From contig CM041541.1 of the NCBI GenBank assembly GCA_023238725.1, forward strand, positions 11,556,044-11,620,043: a stretch of DNA of 64,000 bases, read 5' to 3'. Within the stretch, counting starts at the first letter, position 1, and each line of letters starts with the position of its first letter. Below are positions 1 through 13,539 of the stretch, one piece after another. The DNA comes from Scortum barcoo. Its lineage: Eukaryota > Chordata > Actinopteri > Centrarchiformes > Terapontidae. The translations under genes were made by a program, and so were the position numbers. The notes below the pieces were generated by a model. It was not told the origin of the DNA. It did no database searches and saw only the letters and a program-made list of their open reading frames with translations.

Positions 1-220
1 GCAGGCAGCTCTCTACCTGCTGCAGCGTCCTCTATAAAACCACATCAGGGAGAAATACAGTGATTTTTATTTTTTATTAAAACGAGCAGCGGATAATTTG
101 ATCTGTTTTGTCTAATAATAATAATAATGTGGTTTAAAGCTCAAAATGTGAGCTGCAGGTGATGGGAAAACTTGGAGCTGTTTTGTTGAGCAATGTCTCC
201 CCCTATCGGTACTAAAGGTC

Positions 221-264
221 CACACACACACACACAACATGATGACACACACACACACACACAC
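221..264. repeat. (CA)n microsatellite, two adjoining tracts
   Basis: Two CA runs (about 221-236 and 245-264) are separated by a short interruption. Confidence 0.9.
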
Positions 265-3200
265 TGGCTTCTTGTAATTTGAGTAAACCTACTGTAATCA
301 ATTGCCCCACGGGATGACCTCTGGGGTAAAAGCTGACCTCAGCATCGTCCAGCTGTCACCCCTGGAGGCAAATAAACACTTGTATGAAGAGAATAAAAAG
401 AGTCGGATGGTAGAAACGGTGGAGGTGAAGCTCCTTTGTTCTCTTTAGATGTGTTTGAAATGTTTCTCGCAGTAAAACACCCCTCTGATCTGAAATTTGC
501 GTGTCTCAGCTGAAAACGGTGAACAATTCTGATCTATCAGCTGCTAAAATCTAAATATTTGTCGTTTTCAGCCACTCAAATGTGAGCAAATCCTGCCTTT
601 CTCTCTTTATATATCTATGTAAAAGGAGTATTTTGGAAGTTTGAGACAAAACAAGACACCTGAAGGCACTTTTTTTTTTTTTTACTAATTTGATAAAACA
701 ATCAATCGATCAGTCAAAATAATAATCCAAAGATGCCATCAGTTCCTCACTTAGTCTACTTGATCAAAATGACTTATTTTAAGTGCTACAAGGAACATAA
801 TCAGGATAAATCATCCAAGAAGTGAAAATATTTAAAGTAGATGTGAAACAACTGTTCAGTTGGTCCCCTGACAGAAATTAAAGTCATTGTTTTAAAGCAA
901 AAATGTAAAAAATGACCTGCTATGTCTTAATCCTGAATATTTAGAGAATTTCTACCATTCTACCATTTTTCTACCATAGTAAACTGAATATCTTTGAGAT
1001 TTGGACTGTTGTTCAGACTTGAATGATCCGAAACCAACACCTTGTCCCCGACAATCAGGATGTGGTTTTAAAAAACGTCTTAACTTAATCAGTCAGACCT
1101 CGACCTACTGCTCATTCACACCTTTCGTTGACAGAGGACACGCGTCAGAGCCTCAGCGGTCATTTAAAGCTTTAAGCAGCAGAGGCGAGATCTTTCATTG
1201 CACGTCAGGAGCTTGATTCAGACACCTGCCCAGCTTTAAGCACCTTAGCTGTTATATCAGACTCTGGCTGGAGCTCAGGTCAGTTCAGTGACAGAGGGGA
1301 GTCTGAGGAGAAGACAAACACCTCGACCTGCTCCTATCTTTGTGTTTTACTTCCTCTGAGTCTCTTATTGACTTTGGCTGCACGGCCGAGGGAACGTTGG
1401 GCGGGACTGAGTGATTTTAGAGAACTGGGAAAATAACGTTTGTCACTTTTTTAACGTTTGTGAATTCTCACTTCTTGTATATTCATGTATGCAAAAAGAA
1501 ACACTGGACTCTAGAGAAAAATGGTATAAGAGAAAAGCATGTGTTGTTAACTGTAAAAAATTTCATGTTGGACAGGCTGCACACATGTGGCTTTATTAGG
1601 GTCTATTCGTGGCGTGATAACTGAGCGAAGGGAAGCAAATGTGTGCTGACTGGACCAATTGAGGAACTGGAACATGACGCTTATCTTTGGCAGTTGAGGT
1701 TTGGAGGGAAAAATGAAACAGAAAGCAGGCGGGGTAGAGACTCTTTGTCTGGACGTGGCTGAATGGAGCCAAACACGCTTGCATACTGGCACACAGTCGA
1801 GCGTAACATCATGCATGCTGCAGAAGCGGGAATGCCGTGTACTTGAGCACGTTTACGGCCCCTGAGGGCGGCGGAGCTCAAACATGCTGAGGTGATGCGC
1901 CGTGATGCCCTGGCTGCAGGTGGAGGTGGTTAAGTTAGATCTGATGAATAAACGCTTTCAGGCCTCGCTTGGTATTTTTCACCCTCAACAGCAGAAAGAC
2001 ATTCACTCAGCTAAAAGCCACGATCATAACAACGATCAGACAAATACACCGACACAAAGCCCCTTCGGCGTCCGCCCTCATTTGGCTGCAGCAGTGGACT
2101 TTGACCCACGCCACTGCCGCCGCCATTGCCATCGCCACCCCTCCACCCCTTGACAACGTGACAACACTACAGCCATCGTTACCTCTTCAGATGCTTCTCC
2201 AGCTCCCAGAAGAGCAGCTTTAGAGCCATGGCATCCCCGCCCTGCGCTCCTCCTGCCCTGGCCAGCCCCTTCTCTCTCATTGATGCTCTCACGCACTCCG
2301 ACCCCACACCCGCCCCGATCAAACAAACACCACCACCACCACTACTACACCTCCACCGTCCAACCTGACCTGCGCCCTCTGGCCCAGACGCCCTGCTCCC
2401 CTCAGGTTCACATGAGGGAGCCTGAACAACAATGGGGATCAGGATGGAGCTGTGAGGGGACAGGGGGGGTGTGTGTGTGCGTACAACGGGAGCGAGTGGC
2501 GGTGTGTTAAGTCCTCCCGATTGCCCCTTTTACTAAGCCTGAATCACATATAGACTCTCAGATGATTGGACGCACTGTGGGGGGGAGACAGGAGGGTGGG
2601 CTGTGATGTCACCTCCCCTTCTGTTGTTATATAAACTGCCAGCGGAGATTAGGGTGATCCGTCCAATAGGATGAGCTACTTTTGACCACACACCCTGCTA
2701 GCACACTCACGGCCGCCTACAAGCCCCTCCCTGCAGCCTCTCACTCCTTCACGCCTGTTTCCTCCTACATCCTCTTCGGGATGAGAAGTACCCTAATCTA
2801 AACGTTACAGCAAGGAGTGTGTGCATAAGTCCTTAAATTTCTAAATCTCCTGCTTCCCCTTTTCAAGTTATGTCAAGGAGGTTGTGTATGTTGAACCAGG
2901 CACGCCGTCCTGTCACTCCTCATCAGTGGACGAACGCTCGCTCACAGTACGGGCGCCCACTGGAGCGCGGCTCACGTGTACCTTCATGTTGACGAGACGC
3001 TGTGAACAAAACAAACGAGGTGGCGAGCTGCAATGTACATCTGGGAGTCCACAAAAAATCTGCATCAACGTAGAAAAGTAAAGTAAAGAATCAGCTGTAG
3101 AGTAGAGGAATTGTGGAGAATAAAGGGAGGAGGCAACCCTGGGTGACGATAGCGCGCGCTTGTGGGGACCACAAAATGGCGGCGAGCAGTGGTGGGGGGG

Positions 3201-6200
3201 CTCGCAGAGCGAGTTTGTTGATGGGATTCAGCTCAATGCACGCAGTGAAATTATTAACCTCATTAGGTGAAGGTCACGTCTTCTTTTCTTCCCTTCACTG
3301 TATGTGTCGCTAATCAAAGAAACAGTTGAGGGTCAGAAACAAGCAGCAAAGTTGGAATGAACGGGAGATAAAAACGAACTAAATGTACACTTGTACCCAA
3401 GTCGAAACTACCATTATTGATTAGTGGCATCTCTGTTGACATAAACAAAACTCTACTGTATGTCTGTACATTTTGTACTCAGGGTCGGGGTCAGAGTGCG
3501 CATGCCTACTTGGAACAAAAGGCTCGAAACCCGTCACTGATGTGGAGGCAGTTGACTTTCAGCCAATGGCCGACGGCGCATCAGACTCAGCTCAGCCAAT
3601 GGCGAGGGACCTTGGATGTCATGACATCACAGATGGGATGCTTTCATTCATTATGGATCCACGTCTGTCCAGAGCTTGTGTATGAGGCATGTGCAGGGGG
3701 CTGACCCATATATTACCTAAGCACTGAGTTAAAGCTTAATGTATATGCATCTTACACTCAGACTCAGACTGACAAATATGCTGGAAGAAAAAGTAGAGAT
3801 AATGTGCTAATATTCACCAAGAGAGCTTAGGTTTAACGCTTTAATGCCAAATTAAAATCTCCCTTTTTGGCCAGACTACTGTGTTGATGTTCCACCAAGT
3901 TATTCGACTTCATTAGTTAGATAACGAGCTCTCCAACTTGCCAAACTGTGGATAAAACAATTAACTCTCCCATAAGCCTCTTGACAACACACCCACCCAC
4001 ATGATGGACGGCGTGTTCAGTCACAAAATGTTTTCTATAAAGTTTATTTATTCCACCGACTTCACCCTCCACTGGCTGCACGACGTCGGGCCGATCTGAA
4101 CGGAGGAGAAAAGGGTGGTGGTACATCTTCACCACACCCTGTGGAGCTTACATAAGGGCGGATGTGTGGCAGCAGACGAGGGATAAAAACAACAGCTGGT
4201 GCTTGCATTCCCCCACATAGTTAAAAATATAAAGTTTCATAGCAAAACAGGGAGTGAACTATATTTGCGAAAAGCGACACCTATCTTTAAATCCACACGC
4301 TGGTTGTTTTTCACTTCAGAAGAGGGTTGAAAAATGTCTGTTTTCTGTATATTATACAAGCTGAACGGTACAACCTCATGCAATATTTCTAATCTTTGAG
4401 ACAGGGGCATTAAAAAACTAAAGTGGGGCAGCTTAACCGAGGAGGCTTAAATTCAGACAGGAAGCTCTGTTCCATATTTTAAGAGTGTTTAAGTCGATAT
4501 CTTCTTAATATAGGAAATTTTTTTTATTTTTATCAACTATCAAGAAGAGATGGGAGTAAAAAAAAAGAGGCACGTCTCGAGGAGGAGGAGATATCTTTAA
4601 GCTCCAGTGACTGGGTGTCGAAAAGTGTAAAATCAATAGCGCCAACAGCAGCCTAAATGCCTCCTTGTGTATTTGCTGTACATACACCCCCCTCTCTTTA
4701 TCCACGTACCCGCTCACAAAAGCATCCAGCTGAGTGAAAGTAATGCTTCCGCCTCACTTTATTGTGCAGTTTGAGTGAAAACAGAGCCAGGCTCAACTGT
4801 GGAGGGAGGGGGGTAGCTGTAGATCAGGCGGCAGTGTGTGGTCCTGGTCCTGTAAAGGGTCCAACTCCGCCGCAACTCTAAATTACATGTAAGGGGTTTG
4901 ACAAAAAGGGGACGTGACCCGGGAAAATCTCAACAAAAAACACAACCCAAGTGGAAGCTATTGGCTCATTTTAAAGACAAAAGCGTGCATTAGATTGACT
5001 TTTCGTGTCCCTCCTTAAATAACGTTTCTCAGCTTTCTCATTGCTGCTTTTTTCTTTTCGCTCTGTGATTCGCCCGCCTTCTTCTGCATCACTTGTCCTC
5101 AAGCAGTTGGGAGACATGAGCTTGCGTGCATCCCGTTTGTGTGTTCTCGTATCAGCTGCTCTGTGTGTGTGTGTGTGTGAGAGCGAGCGTGTGTGTTTGG
5201 AAACTGGTGGAATCCGGTTTCAGAGGCTTTGAGTGCTGGCATTTACATGGAGGAGAAACCAAGGCCACAGCACACACACATACAAATTTACACTTTACTT
5301 GAGCTGAGGATGTGTGTTTTTATCTTCCCGATTTAGAAAAGCCACATTAAAGGAGCGAAGAAGAAAGAAAGACTAGGAAAGTAAACAATATATAATCAAA
5401 TTTAGATCTGCAGCATGGAGTGATTTTACTGTTTTCAAGGTATAATTCCTGAGTAGGTGCACAGAGGCTGCAATCTTCTACTTGTTTGCAAACCGGTGAT
5501 AATCTGCCTTGATCTTTGCCCAAACACAGACACAAACAAAGAGCAGGAACGCCCCAAAACTCGGCTGTCATGACATCGCGGAGCTCCAGGGCAGCGGCTC
5601 GTCGGAGCGTGAGTGAATCAGTCTCTGCCAAGCACGCAATGCCTTACATAACCAGCCTCTGTGCCATATGGGTCATAAGAGAGACGGCGAAACGAAGGAG
5701 GTCCGACACCTTCTGACCGTTTACTGACACTTCAGACGGATCTTCTTCTTCTGATGGACGAGGTATTAACTTTCAACACCTCAGCCACGATGAAGGGGAG
5801 ACACATTTCTTAAAGGAGATAAAAAATAAAGGAGGTGAGGAGGTGACACTTTCATGCACAATCATACAGATTGACTGTAAATGGTGAAAAATGCCGGCAA
5901 AACTTCCAAATCCAAACATATTCTGTTTACTATAGAAAGTAAACAGTGGGAATGTTTGGCAATTATTCTGAGAAGCTGATGATGAAAATAGTTTTTACTG
6001 TAAATCAGGGGACTTAAAATTTCAGCTTTCACATGAGTGCACCCACTAACACACATTGAGAATCAAATCTGGCAAAAAAAAAAAAAATCTGTACAAAGGC
6101 CACACAAACCTGCAAACAGACTGCTATATTTGTAGGTTGTGTGCACACATGAATCATTTCTGGATTCAAAAGCCCCCAAACTCTCCCGCTAATCCATGTG

Positions 6201-9200
6201 TTAACATTAACATTATACAATCAAACATTACGCAACGTCTGACAACATTAAAACGTCATAGGAAGTATTGCTACCGGCCCCCGGTTACATGGATCTGCTC
6301 AGTGTTTGTGTAGTAAGGTCTGAGGGCCCACCGTCAGTGTAAACAGAGCCAGATAGCTCGCTGTCAGTGTATTAAAGATGAGGATCTTCTCAGCAGCGGT
6401 TGGGAAACTTGGCTCGAGGCTTCACACCGAGATGAGAGTGTGTTTTAACAGTAGGAAGGGTCGAGGCCATGACAGAGCAAACACGACCAGCTTCATGTAG
6501 AATTATTGTTATTTCTCTTTGACATGAAGCCCACTCGTTACCAAGAAGTCACCCTCAGGGGGGAATAAATATTTTTCACTGACAGGTAGTGGAGCGGCCA
6601 TGTTATGGTGGATGAGTTTGAAATGTCGAAAAGTCAGATAAAAACACACAAAAGTGAAAAGAAGAGGCTTTCCATGAGAGATGAACTGAGCAGAAAGGGT
6701 ACAGTTCTGCTTATATAGACTGTATGTACCCTGCTGGGGAGTCAGTGATCAAAACACAAGCCCTGTCTGCTCGTCCCCTTGCTAAAATTGATGTTTGAGT
6801 TCTGAGAAAGAGACATTCAACAAAGCTTCACATTACAAAACTTTCCATCTGGTCTCTCGGGATTGAGCATGATACACGTATGAAGCATTGACTGTATATA
6901 AAGGTGTACGACACGTGTTCACTTCCTCCTACTGTACAAAAGTGAAGCCAAAATATCTCGGATACGGGCTCCGCCATCTTTAGCTGGTGACGTCGTCTGC
7001 AGGCGGAGTCTGTGCAGTAGTGCTCGAGAAAGAGGAAGGTATGAAAGTCCCGCCAACACACCTGCCTGACTCAATCAGTGATCAATAATTAGGGACCGTT
7101 AGCGAACGATCACCAGCTACAGTTAAAGTAACATCTCCTTTCGAAGTTCCTACTCGAAAGACGTCTGCAGGTGCCTCCACTACTACTTCACTGTGACTGA
7201 CGGCTGTCAATCATGACATTTCACCCCAATTTTATATCGTCAAATTTAAAACCAAAAATGAACATTTGAACAAACATCAGCTCATAAGAACTATGCACAA
7301 TGACCGAAAACATCTTTGAAATTATATTGAGAGTAACTTTAATTAATTCGTGTCAGATTGCAGTCGTCTTTTAATGTGAAGAGAAAAGAAAAAAGCTGCT
7401 CTTGCATTGAGCTCAGCTGTATACTCTGATGGTTAAATTATAGGATGTGAAATGTCCAGTTTCTCTCCTGTAATGAGCAACTGTACCGTCTGTTCCTCTG
7501 TGAGAAGAGCCGGAGGGTGACGTTATGTAAAAGGGAGAAAGAAAATAACAGCACAGGTGAGAAAAGACTGATCGAGGCTCAGCCGGCTAAAACCAGAAAT
7601 GTCGCCTGCCTCTCCTCCTCTCTTCTCGTGATTTTCCCCTCTGTATAAAACCCTGAAGGGGGAAAAAAAAACACCAGCAACCATTTCACACACATGCACA
7701 CCCCGCGGACACACTCACAACTGAGAAATGCAGCCAGACAAGCATGGACACATATCATGTCTCCTCTGGCCTGTGACTTTCTTCGAGGATCTGCAGCTCG
7801 TATAACGGCACACGGCGAGCAAACGTGACACTCGTCTACTTGGCTCTGCAACCCCCCACCCCCGTCCATCCCCCCAATGCTGCTGCCTAAAACTGAATCT
7901 GTCAGAGGACACATCATCATCACACACATCAACAACTGGGACTCAAATGTTGTGGTGTCTGAACACGTGATCAATAAAAGCAACAGACTGCAAACAGGCA
8001 AAACAAAAGGACTTTAAAACAAGCTCCTTAAAGATCAACTTATCTCCTGATGATTTCATCAATTAATATAACAACTGTTTGTTCTATTAAATACTTTCAT
8101 GAAGCCTTTCCTGGTATTTTCAAATAGTGTTTTTGTCTAAAACTAAACACATTCAGCTTATGATCAAATTTGACACAGCACAACTTCACAATTTAGGAGT
8201 TGGATGAGGAAATATTTGGTACTTTGGCTACTAAAAAAGAACAAACAAACAAGTAATTGATTATTAAACAGAAGTGTAAGTACTATAGAGAGCCACTGAT
8301 CAAATGAAACAGCTGTTCATTTTGTGTGTATTTAGAATGAAACACTGATCAATTCCTTTGTATTAATACACAAAAACATCACGCGGTCTGATGAATTAAT
8401 GTCGCTGTTGTACAGAAATGATTTTCCCTCCTGACCTCTGACGGTAAAGTTGAAGTTCCCACTAAATGTTTTGCAATAAAAAGAGCATCCAGAATAAACT
8501 AACAGTGTGACTCATTCAGACAGGCCAATATAAACTCGGGTCCATGGGAAGAGTGAATCAGTCCATCCCTAAAAATAAGCACACCTACTGTCATCCAAAC
8601 CCCGACAGAGGATCTATCATATCAGTCACTCCCCCACCGAGACCTCCTGGCAGTAAACACAGAGGGTCTGCATCTTAATCCACTCATTTGTTTGGGATTC
8701 ACACATTGCGTGCAGGAAGGTCTTTTCCATTCTGCTGCGAGGCACATTTTAGGTCAGATATCCTCAAAGCAGGTTATGGTTACATAAACAACTGTTGACC
8801 TGGCGGGGAGGATTTGTGGAGCCGGAGTGCCCCCTTGTGGGGTAAAAGAAGCACAACAGTGTGGGAGAAGAGGCCAACAGTAATGTTAACGTGTCTGCTG
8901 AGGCACGATTTGACGCCACATCTCGTTGACAGACACAACTTGACAGCCTGCAGGTGTGATTTACTGTTCCTGACAGGCAAAAAGAAGATGCCAATTTAAA
9001 CATCCACTGAGCAGGAATAACAAATTTGCATTTTAAAGAACTGCACACGGTGTGTCGACACGCATGACGTCCTCAAAGAAAGTACATTAGAGGCAGCCAG
9101 TTCCCATCTAAGCACATCTGTTAGAAATGCCTGAGGTTTACAGCGATGAGTATCAACCTGCCGTCCGATTTAATAAAAACAGCAGCAGATGTACCTGCAG

Positions 9201-12148
9201 GAGTCTCTTAACTTTAAATACTTTATAATAACTTCAAATGACATGACTGGAAATTTAGGATTCATTTGAGGACAAAACAGGCAGCATGTTTTTATTCACT
9301 GGTTGCATGAGAAGTGTGTATTTATTTAATGGGAGGCTATAGACATAGTTCAGGTCTTTCCATTAGTTTTCTTTAAAATAAATTTCATTTCCCAGTGGGA
9401 TATAAATTAAAGGTCTGTTTGTTTGTTTGGTCAATATAACAGGAGTTTGGAAAGACTGGGTCCAACACAGGTTAAGATTTTCCTTTATCAAATTTATTTC
9501 TAAAAAGATTTCATCATGGAAGAAGGAAATAATTTGGTTTTGCTGGCCATCAAATCTGCAAAAGAGGAAAGTGACAAAAAAATGTTCATTATGAAAACAA
9601 GACTTCCTAATTTCATATTGTGAAACTTCTGTAAAAAAAAAAAAAAACATTTGACTTGCACATAAACCTGCAAAATGTCATCTAACAAACATTTATCTAT
9701 AAACTTTGATTACAAGATCTTAACGTTTCTTTCTTTAATTTAAATAAACTTTTAAATCCCCTATGAAAAAAATAAGTTTTGTACAGGCCATTACACCACA
9801 TGGTGCATCAAGGGTTAAGTTTTACACGTTCAGCAGACCTGTTTCTTAGTCATTTAAGTGTATTGACAAAGCAGCGTTCACATTCTCATCTTGGGTTGAG
9901 AGCAATGATTCACGGATGTGTTGGGTGTTCTGCATGACTCACAACGCTGACAACTCTGACAAATATTTTGGTCTTTTTAGGGATTCTCCAAGGAGCTAGT
10001 ATTTCCTTAAAATCAATCAAACGTGAACTCTCTTTTTTTACAGCAGCTCCAAACGTTTGTCCATATTTGGTGTTAGCCGTCGGGGATTCCTTCCGACTCG
10101 TAAAAGCTTCATTCTGGATGGTGACTGAAAAAAGGCGTGTCAATGTGACAACCAAAAATCATGAGTCAAAGCCGGTATAACCACAGCGCCTGACAGGTGC
10201 CTTATTCTCACTAAAACATATGAAAGATTAACAGAGCCCCTTAAAAAAAGTACAGCTGCAGGTCACCTACTGACATCAAACACGGCCTTCAAGCAAATCT
10301 TTGAACAACCCCTAATATGTGAACTTAGAGGACGACGGCACACAAAGATAAACTAAAGTCACAAAGTCTTAAATCACTGCAAAGAAAACAGAAAGCAAAA
10401 GAAAAGAGGCTCTAATCTGTGACTGATTATCTACTGATGGTGGAGACAGATGCTGGGAAGTCATGACAAGATTGTTAAAGCTTTAAAAACAAGTATTAAA
10501 AGTGTCAAAGCAACTCACAATCAGAAAAGCTTGCATCCTTAGAAAATCTGTTACTACATCAACCTATTAAAACAAGGCTCTTTTAATAGCTGGAATGCTT
10601 TGTGAGGCACAACAAAAAGAGTCTCTCATATGTGCCTTTTAGCATACCTGTCGATTGATTGGTGATTATCACTTTGTTTCTGAGCTGTAAACTCGTGACT
10701 GCTCGTCTGTGTTTAAACCTCAACTGCTGCTGAACACGTGTTGGCTTCATAAAAATGCTGAAAACATTTAAAAGTTTTAAAAAGAAGGCTGTTGAGAGCT
10801 GGCATGTGCAGGTTTTATGAAGCAAATAATCACCAAATATCACACGTCCGACTTTTATGGCTCGGCAGGATGAGGTCATACAGATGAACTGCCTTATATA
10901 GTGCACGAAATATGTGATGACACCTGAGCTGGCTGTGAAATGGATATTAATACTGTAAGGTGTTTTTCAACAGCATCTATTTACACACTCAACACCTGGG
11001 CAAAGGAAATATACTCATGCACAACTTTAGTATTCATAAAAGGTATAATTTTGGTTTAGGCTCCTTTCTAAAGCAGGTTGTAGTCAGCAAGACACTGACT
11101 GTGCTCACACAGACATTTTGCTCTGCGATGTTATTACACTTTTTTTAATGGTGAAACAGCTGTATGGCAAATATAAATCAGTTAAAAGGGACTATTTCAT
11201 ACAACGTTTGTGAGGCGGCAAGTAAAGCTATATTAATTCTCTGCATGCAAAGTTATATTTCTCTAGTGGAAAGAGAGAAATGTGTGTGGATAGGGTGCAT
11301 ACGACAGGTATAAAATGTACTGGATGTGTGTTTTCCTGCTACTGTGAACTGATACCGGCAGCCACTCATAAGTCAAATTATACCGACACCGACCTGCAGG
11401 CTGAAATTCCACCCGGCGAGGCACGAGGATGCGATGAAAGCCCTGATTAATATCACTGACATCAGCCTCTCTGACAGATATACAAACGGACGAGCAGGTG
11501 AAACGAAAGGAGCAGAATCCTGCCAAACGCCGACACACCCTCTCACAGCCCAAATCACGGTCTTCATATACAAAATGTACCTGCTCAGACTGTTGTTAGG
11601 AATCAAAATAAATTATAGTTTTAACCAGTAACTATTTGGATGATCTGTTAGTCATTTAAGTCACCTTTTCTCTGTTTTCTGTCGCCTTGTCAACCTTGTA
11701 TTCTTTAGACAAAATGATTTTTAAAAAAAGCAATAGCTGCAGCACTAACTCAGATATTTTACTGTAAACAAAACACGTCCCTTCAGTGTGTGACAAAAAC
11801 ATTCAAAGTTGGTGTTAAAAAAAAATTGAGGGAGTGGCCTTCTTGTTGTCTATGAGCTGTTAAGTCCTGCCTCTGTTTACCATCTCATACACACTGTGCT
11901 CATTTCACTCAGCTTTCATTAGTAAATACATGCGTAAAATGCCTGATGGTTGGCAGAAAAACTTGCAGACTATACGACTGTTAACGTGGAAGGAAAGTAG
12001 AGGGAAGAATGAACAAGTGTGTCAAAGAAAAGGAGTCATTTTGATGCATCGAGGATTGAAAAAGGAAGGAACGAAAGAGAGGGTGACAAAAGGAGATAAC
12101 CAAAGATTGAGACAGATCGCAGCATGAGTATGACTATAAACAAAGCAT

Positions 12149-12174
12149 GCACACACACACACACACACACACAC
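12149..12174. repeat. (CA)n microsatellite
   Basis: About 13 uninterrupted AC dinucleotides lie inside the tsc22d1 intron. Confidence 0.9.
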
Positions 12175-13539
12175 TCAGACTGACACTCAGGGACAGTGGT
12201 CGATTCATGACAAGAAAATGGGCCGACAAATGGACGGAAACACACTTCCAGAGACAGCATGCAGACCGTGCAAAACACACAAACACACACACTCATGACG
12301 GACTGCTGACAAAAGCCTCCACACTGCAAACAGTCCTCCTCTGTCTGCAGCTGAATGTGACCAACGCTACGTCAACATCAAACCTGCAGTTATTGCACCC
12401 TCCGATCCTCGAGTTCGTGCACAGTCTGAACAGCTGAAAACACATAAAACGTTTAGCTTCAGCTCACCGGTCACCTGCTGTGCTGTTAACTGAATCAGAA
12501 GTTTGCTGATTAAAACACGAAACTACTCTGAAGAAAACCTTTTCAGCACCTAATTAAAGTAATCAAAGAATAAATTTTATTGCAGTTATGGGTGAGGCTG
12601 ACAGTCGAACTTCCTCCATGCCCTGCAGGCATTATTGTTGTACTCACAACATGAATCTCCTGCTAAACCAGAACACAGGACAGTGCGGTGGTAATACTAC
12701 ACTGCTGTCACAACAGTGCTCCACTTCTCTGCAGCGACGGTTTGTCACATTCATGCAACACAACTCCTCGTCAGGCCCTCTGCAGTCTCTAAAGCACAGA
12801 GTGATCTTCAAATGGGGCAGGAGAGGTGTTTTTTTTCCAGGGCAGCGACTCTTTTTAGACCAACTTTTGCGTTTTTAGAAACTACCTGCAGCTGCAATAA
12901 CCGCTTCTGAGCAGCAAACCAAACAGGAACAAAGGATTGAGTAATTGTGCACATAAATAAACCATTGCACAGATCCCTCAAGGGTGGAACAAATCAACAG
13001 ATCCAGTGTCTAATAAAAGACTGAACCTAAAGGGGTGATCGGGGGAAAAGAAGATCCACACTCTGAATGAGACGGGGCAGATAGCGCAAGGCAATGTGTA
13101 GCCTTTCTGACACAAACGATTCCTGAGCTAACAGAGGTGAATGAGTGATAACGGGGGGGGGGGGGTCGGTGAGGGCAGAGCATCTGCTGAGTCACCAGCT
13201 CACTCGGTGACTCAGCAGCTCCACCGCTTCTATTCCAGCACTGATATTTTTTAAAAACAGCTATGTCCAGTGAGCTGTTTGACCAGTCCCCTGAAAGCTG
13301 ACAGGGCAACCTGAACCTGACACTGGACTTTTACGTCTAAACGGAGCAGTTTCAGGATGTTGTTACAAGCAGAGATGCAGTTATGGTGGTGAAAATGACA
13401 TTTGCCTTTAAAAGTCAACACCTGTTTCAAGATTACTGCAAAATAAACTATTTGTGATAGAATAATACTTTAAAAACTTCATCAGCAAAACAGTTAACAT
13501 ATGAATAAATAGCTGGCAGCACAGGCCGTCCATCCTCAC

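Larger units (their letters stand above)
1..13539 (-). other. Large first intron of tsc22d1 (long isoform), no exon recognised
   Basis: The long tsc22d1 exon ends at a consensus donor at 13,540/13,539 (minus strand, ACAG|GTGAGG). The downstream exons, which encode the TSC box and leucine zipper (a stretch with VKSHLMYAVREEVEVLKEQ in known family members), do not appear in any minus-strand frame, so they lie beyond position 1 and this stretch is intronic. It holds CA microsatellites (about 221-264 and 12,149-12,174), a short GT tract near 5,165, a G-run at about 13,148-13,161, and only short ORFs without recognisable domains. Alternative tsc22d1 promoters are known to lie in this intron in other vertebrates; I could not recognise a short-isoform first exon here. 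Confidence 0.6.

Noticed and set aside
2600..2660. TATA-containing promoter-like stretch (TATATAAACTG near 2,628) with a nearby CCAAT
   Set aside because: No first exon, ORF or splice donor follows on either strand, so the resemblance may be chance.
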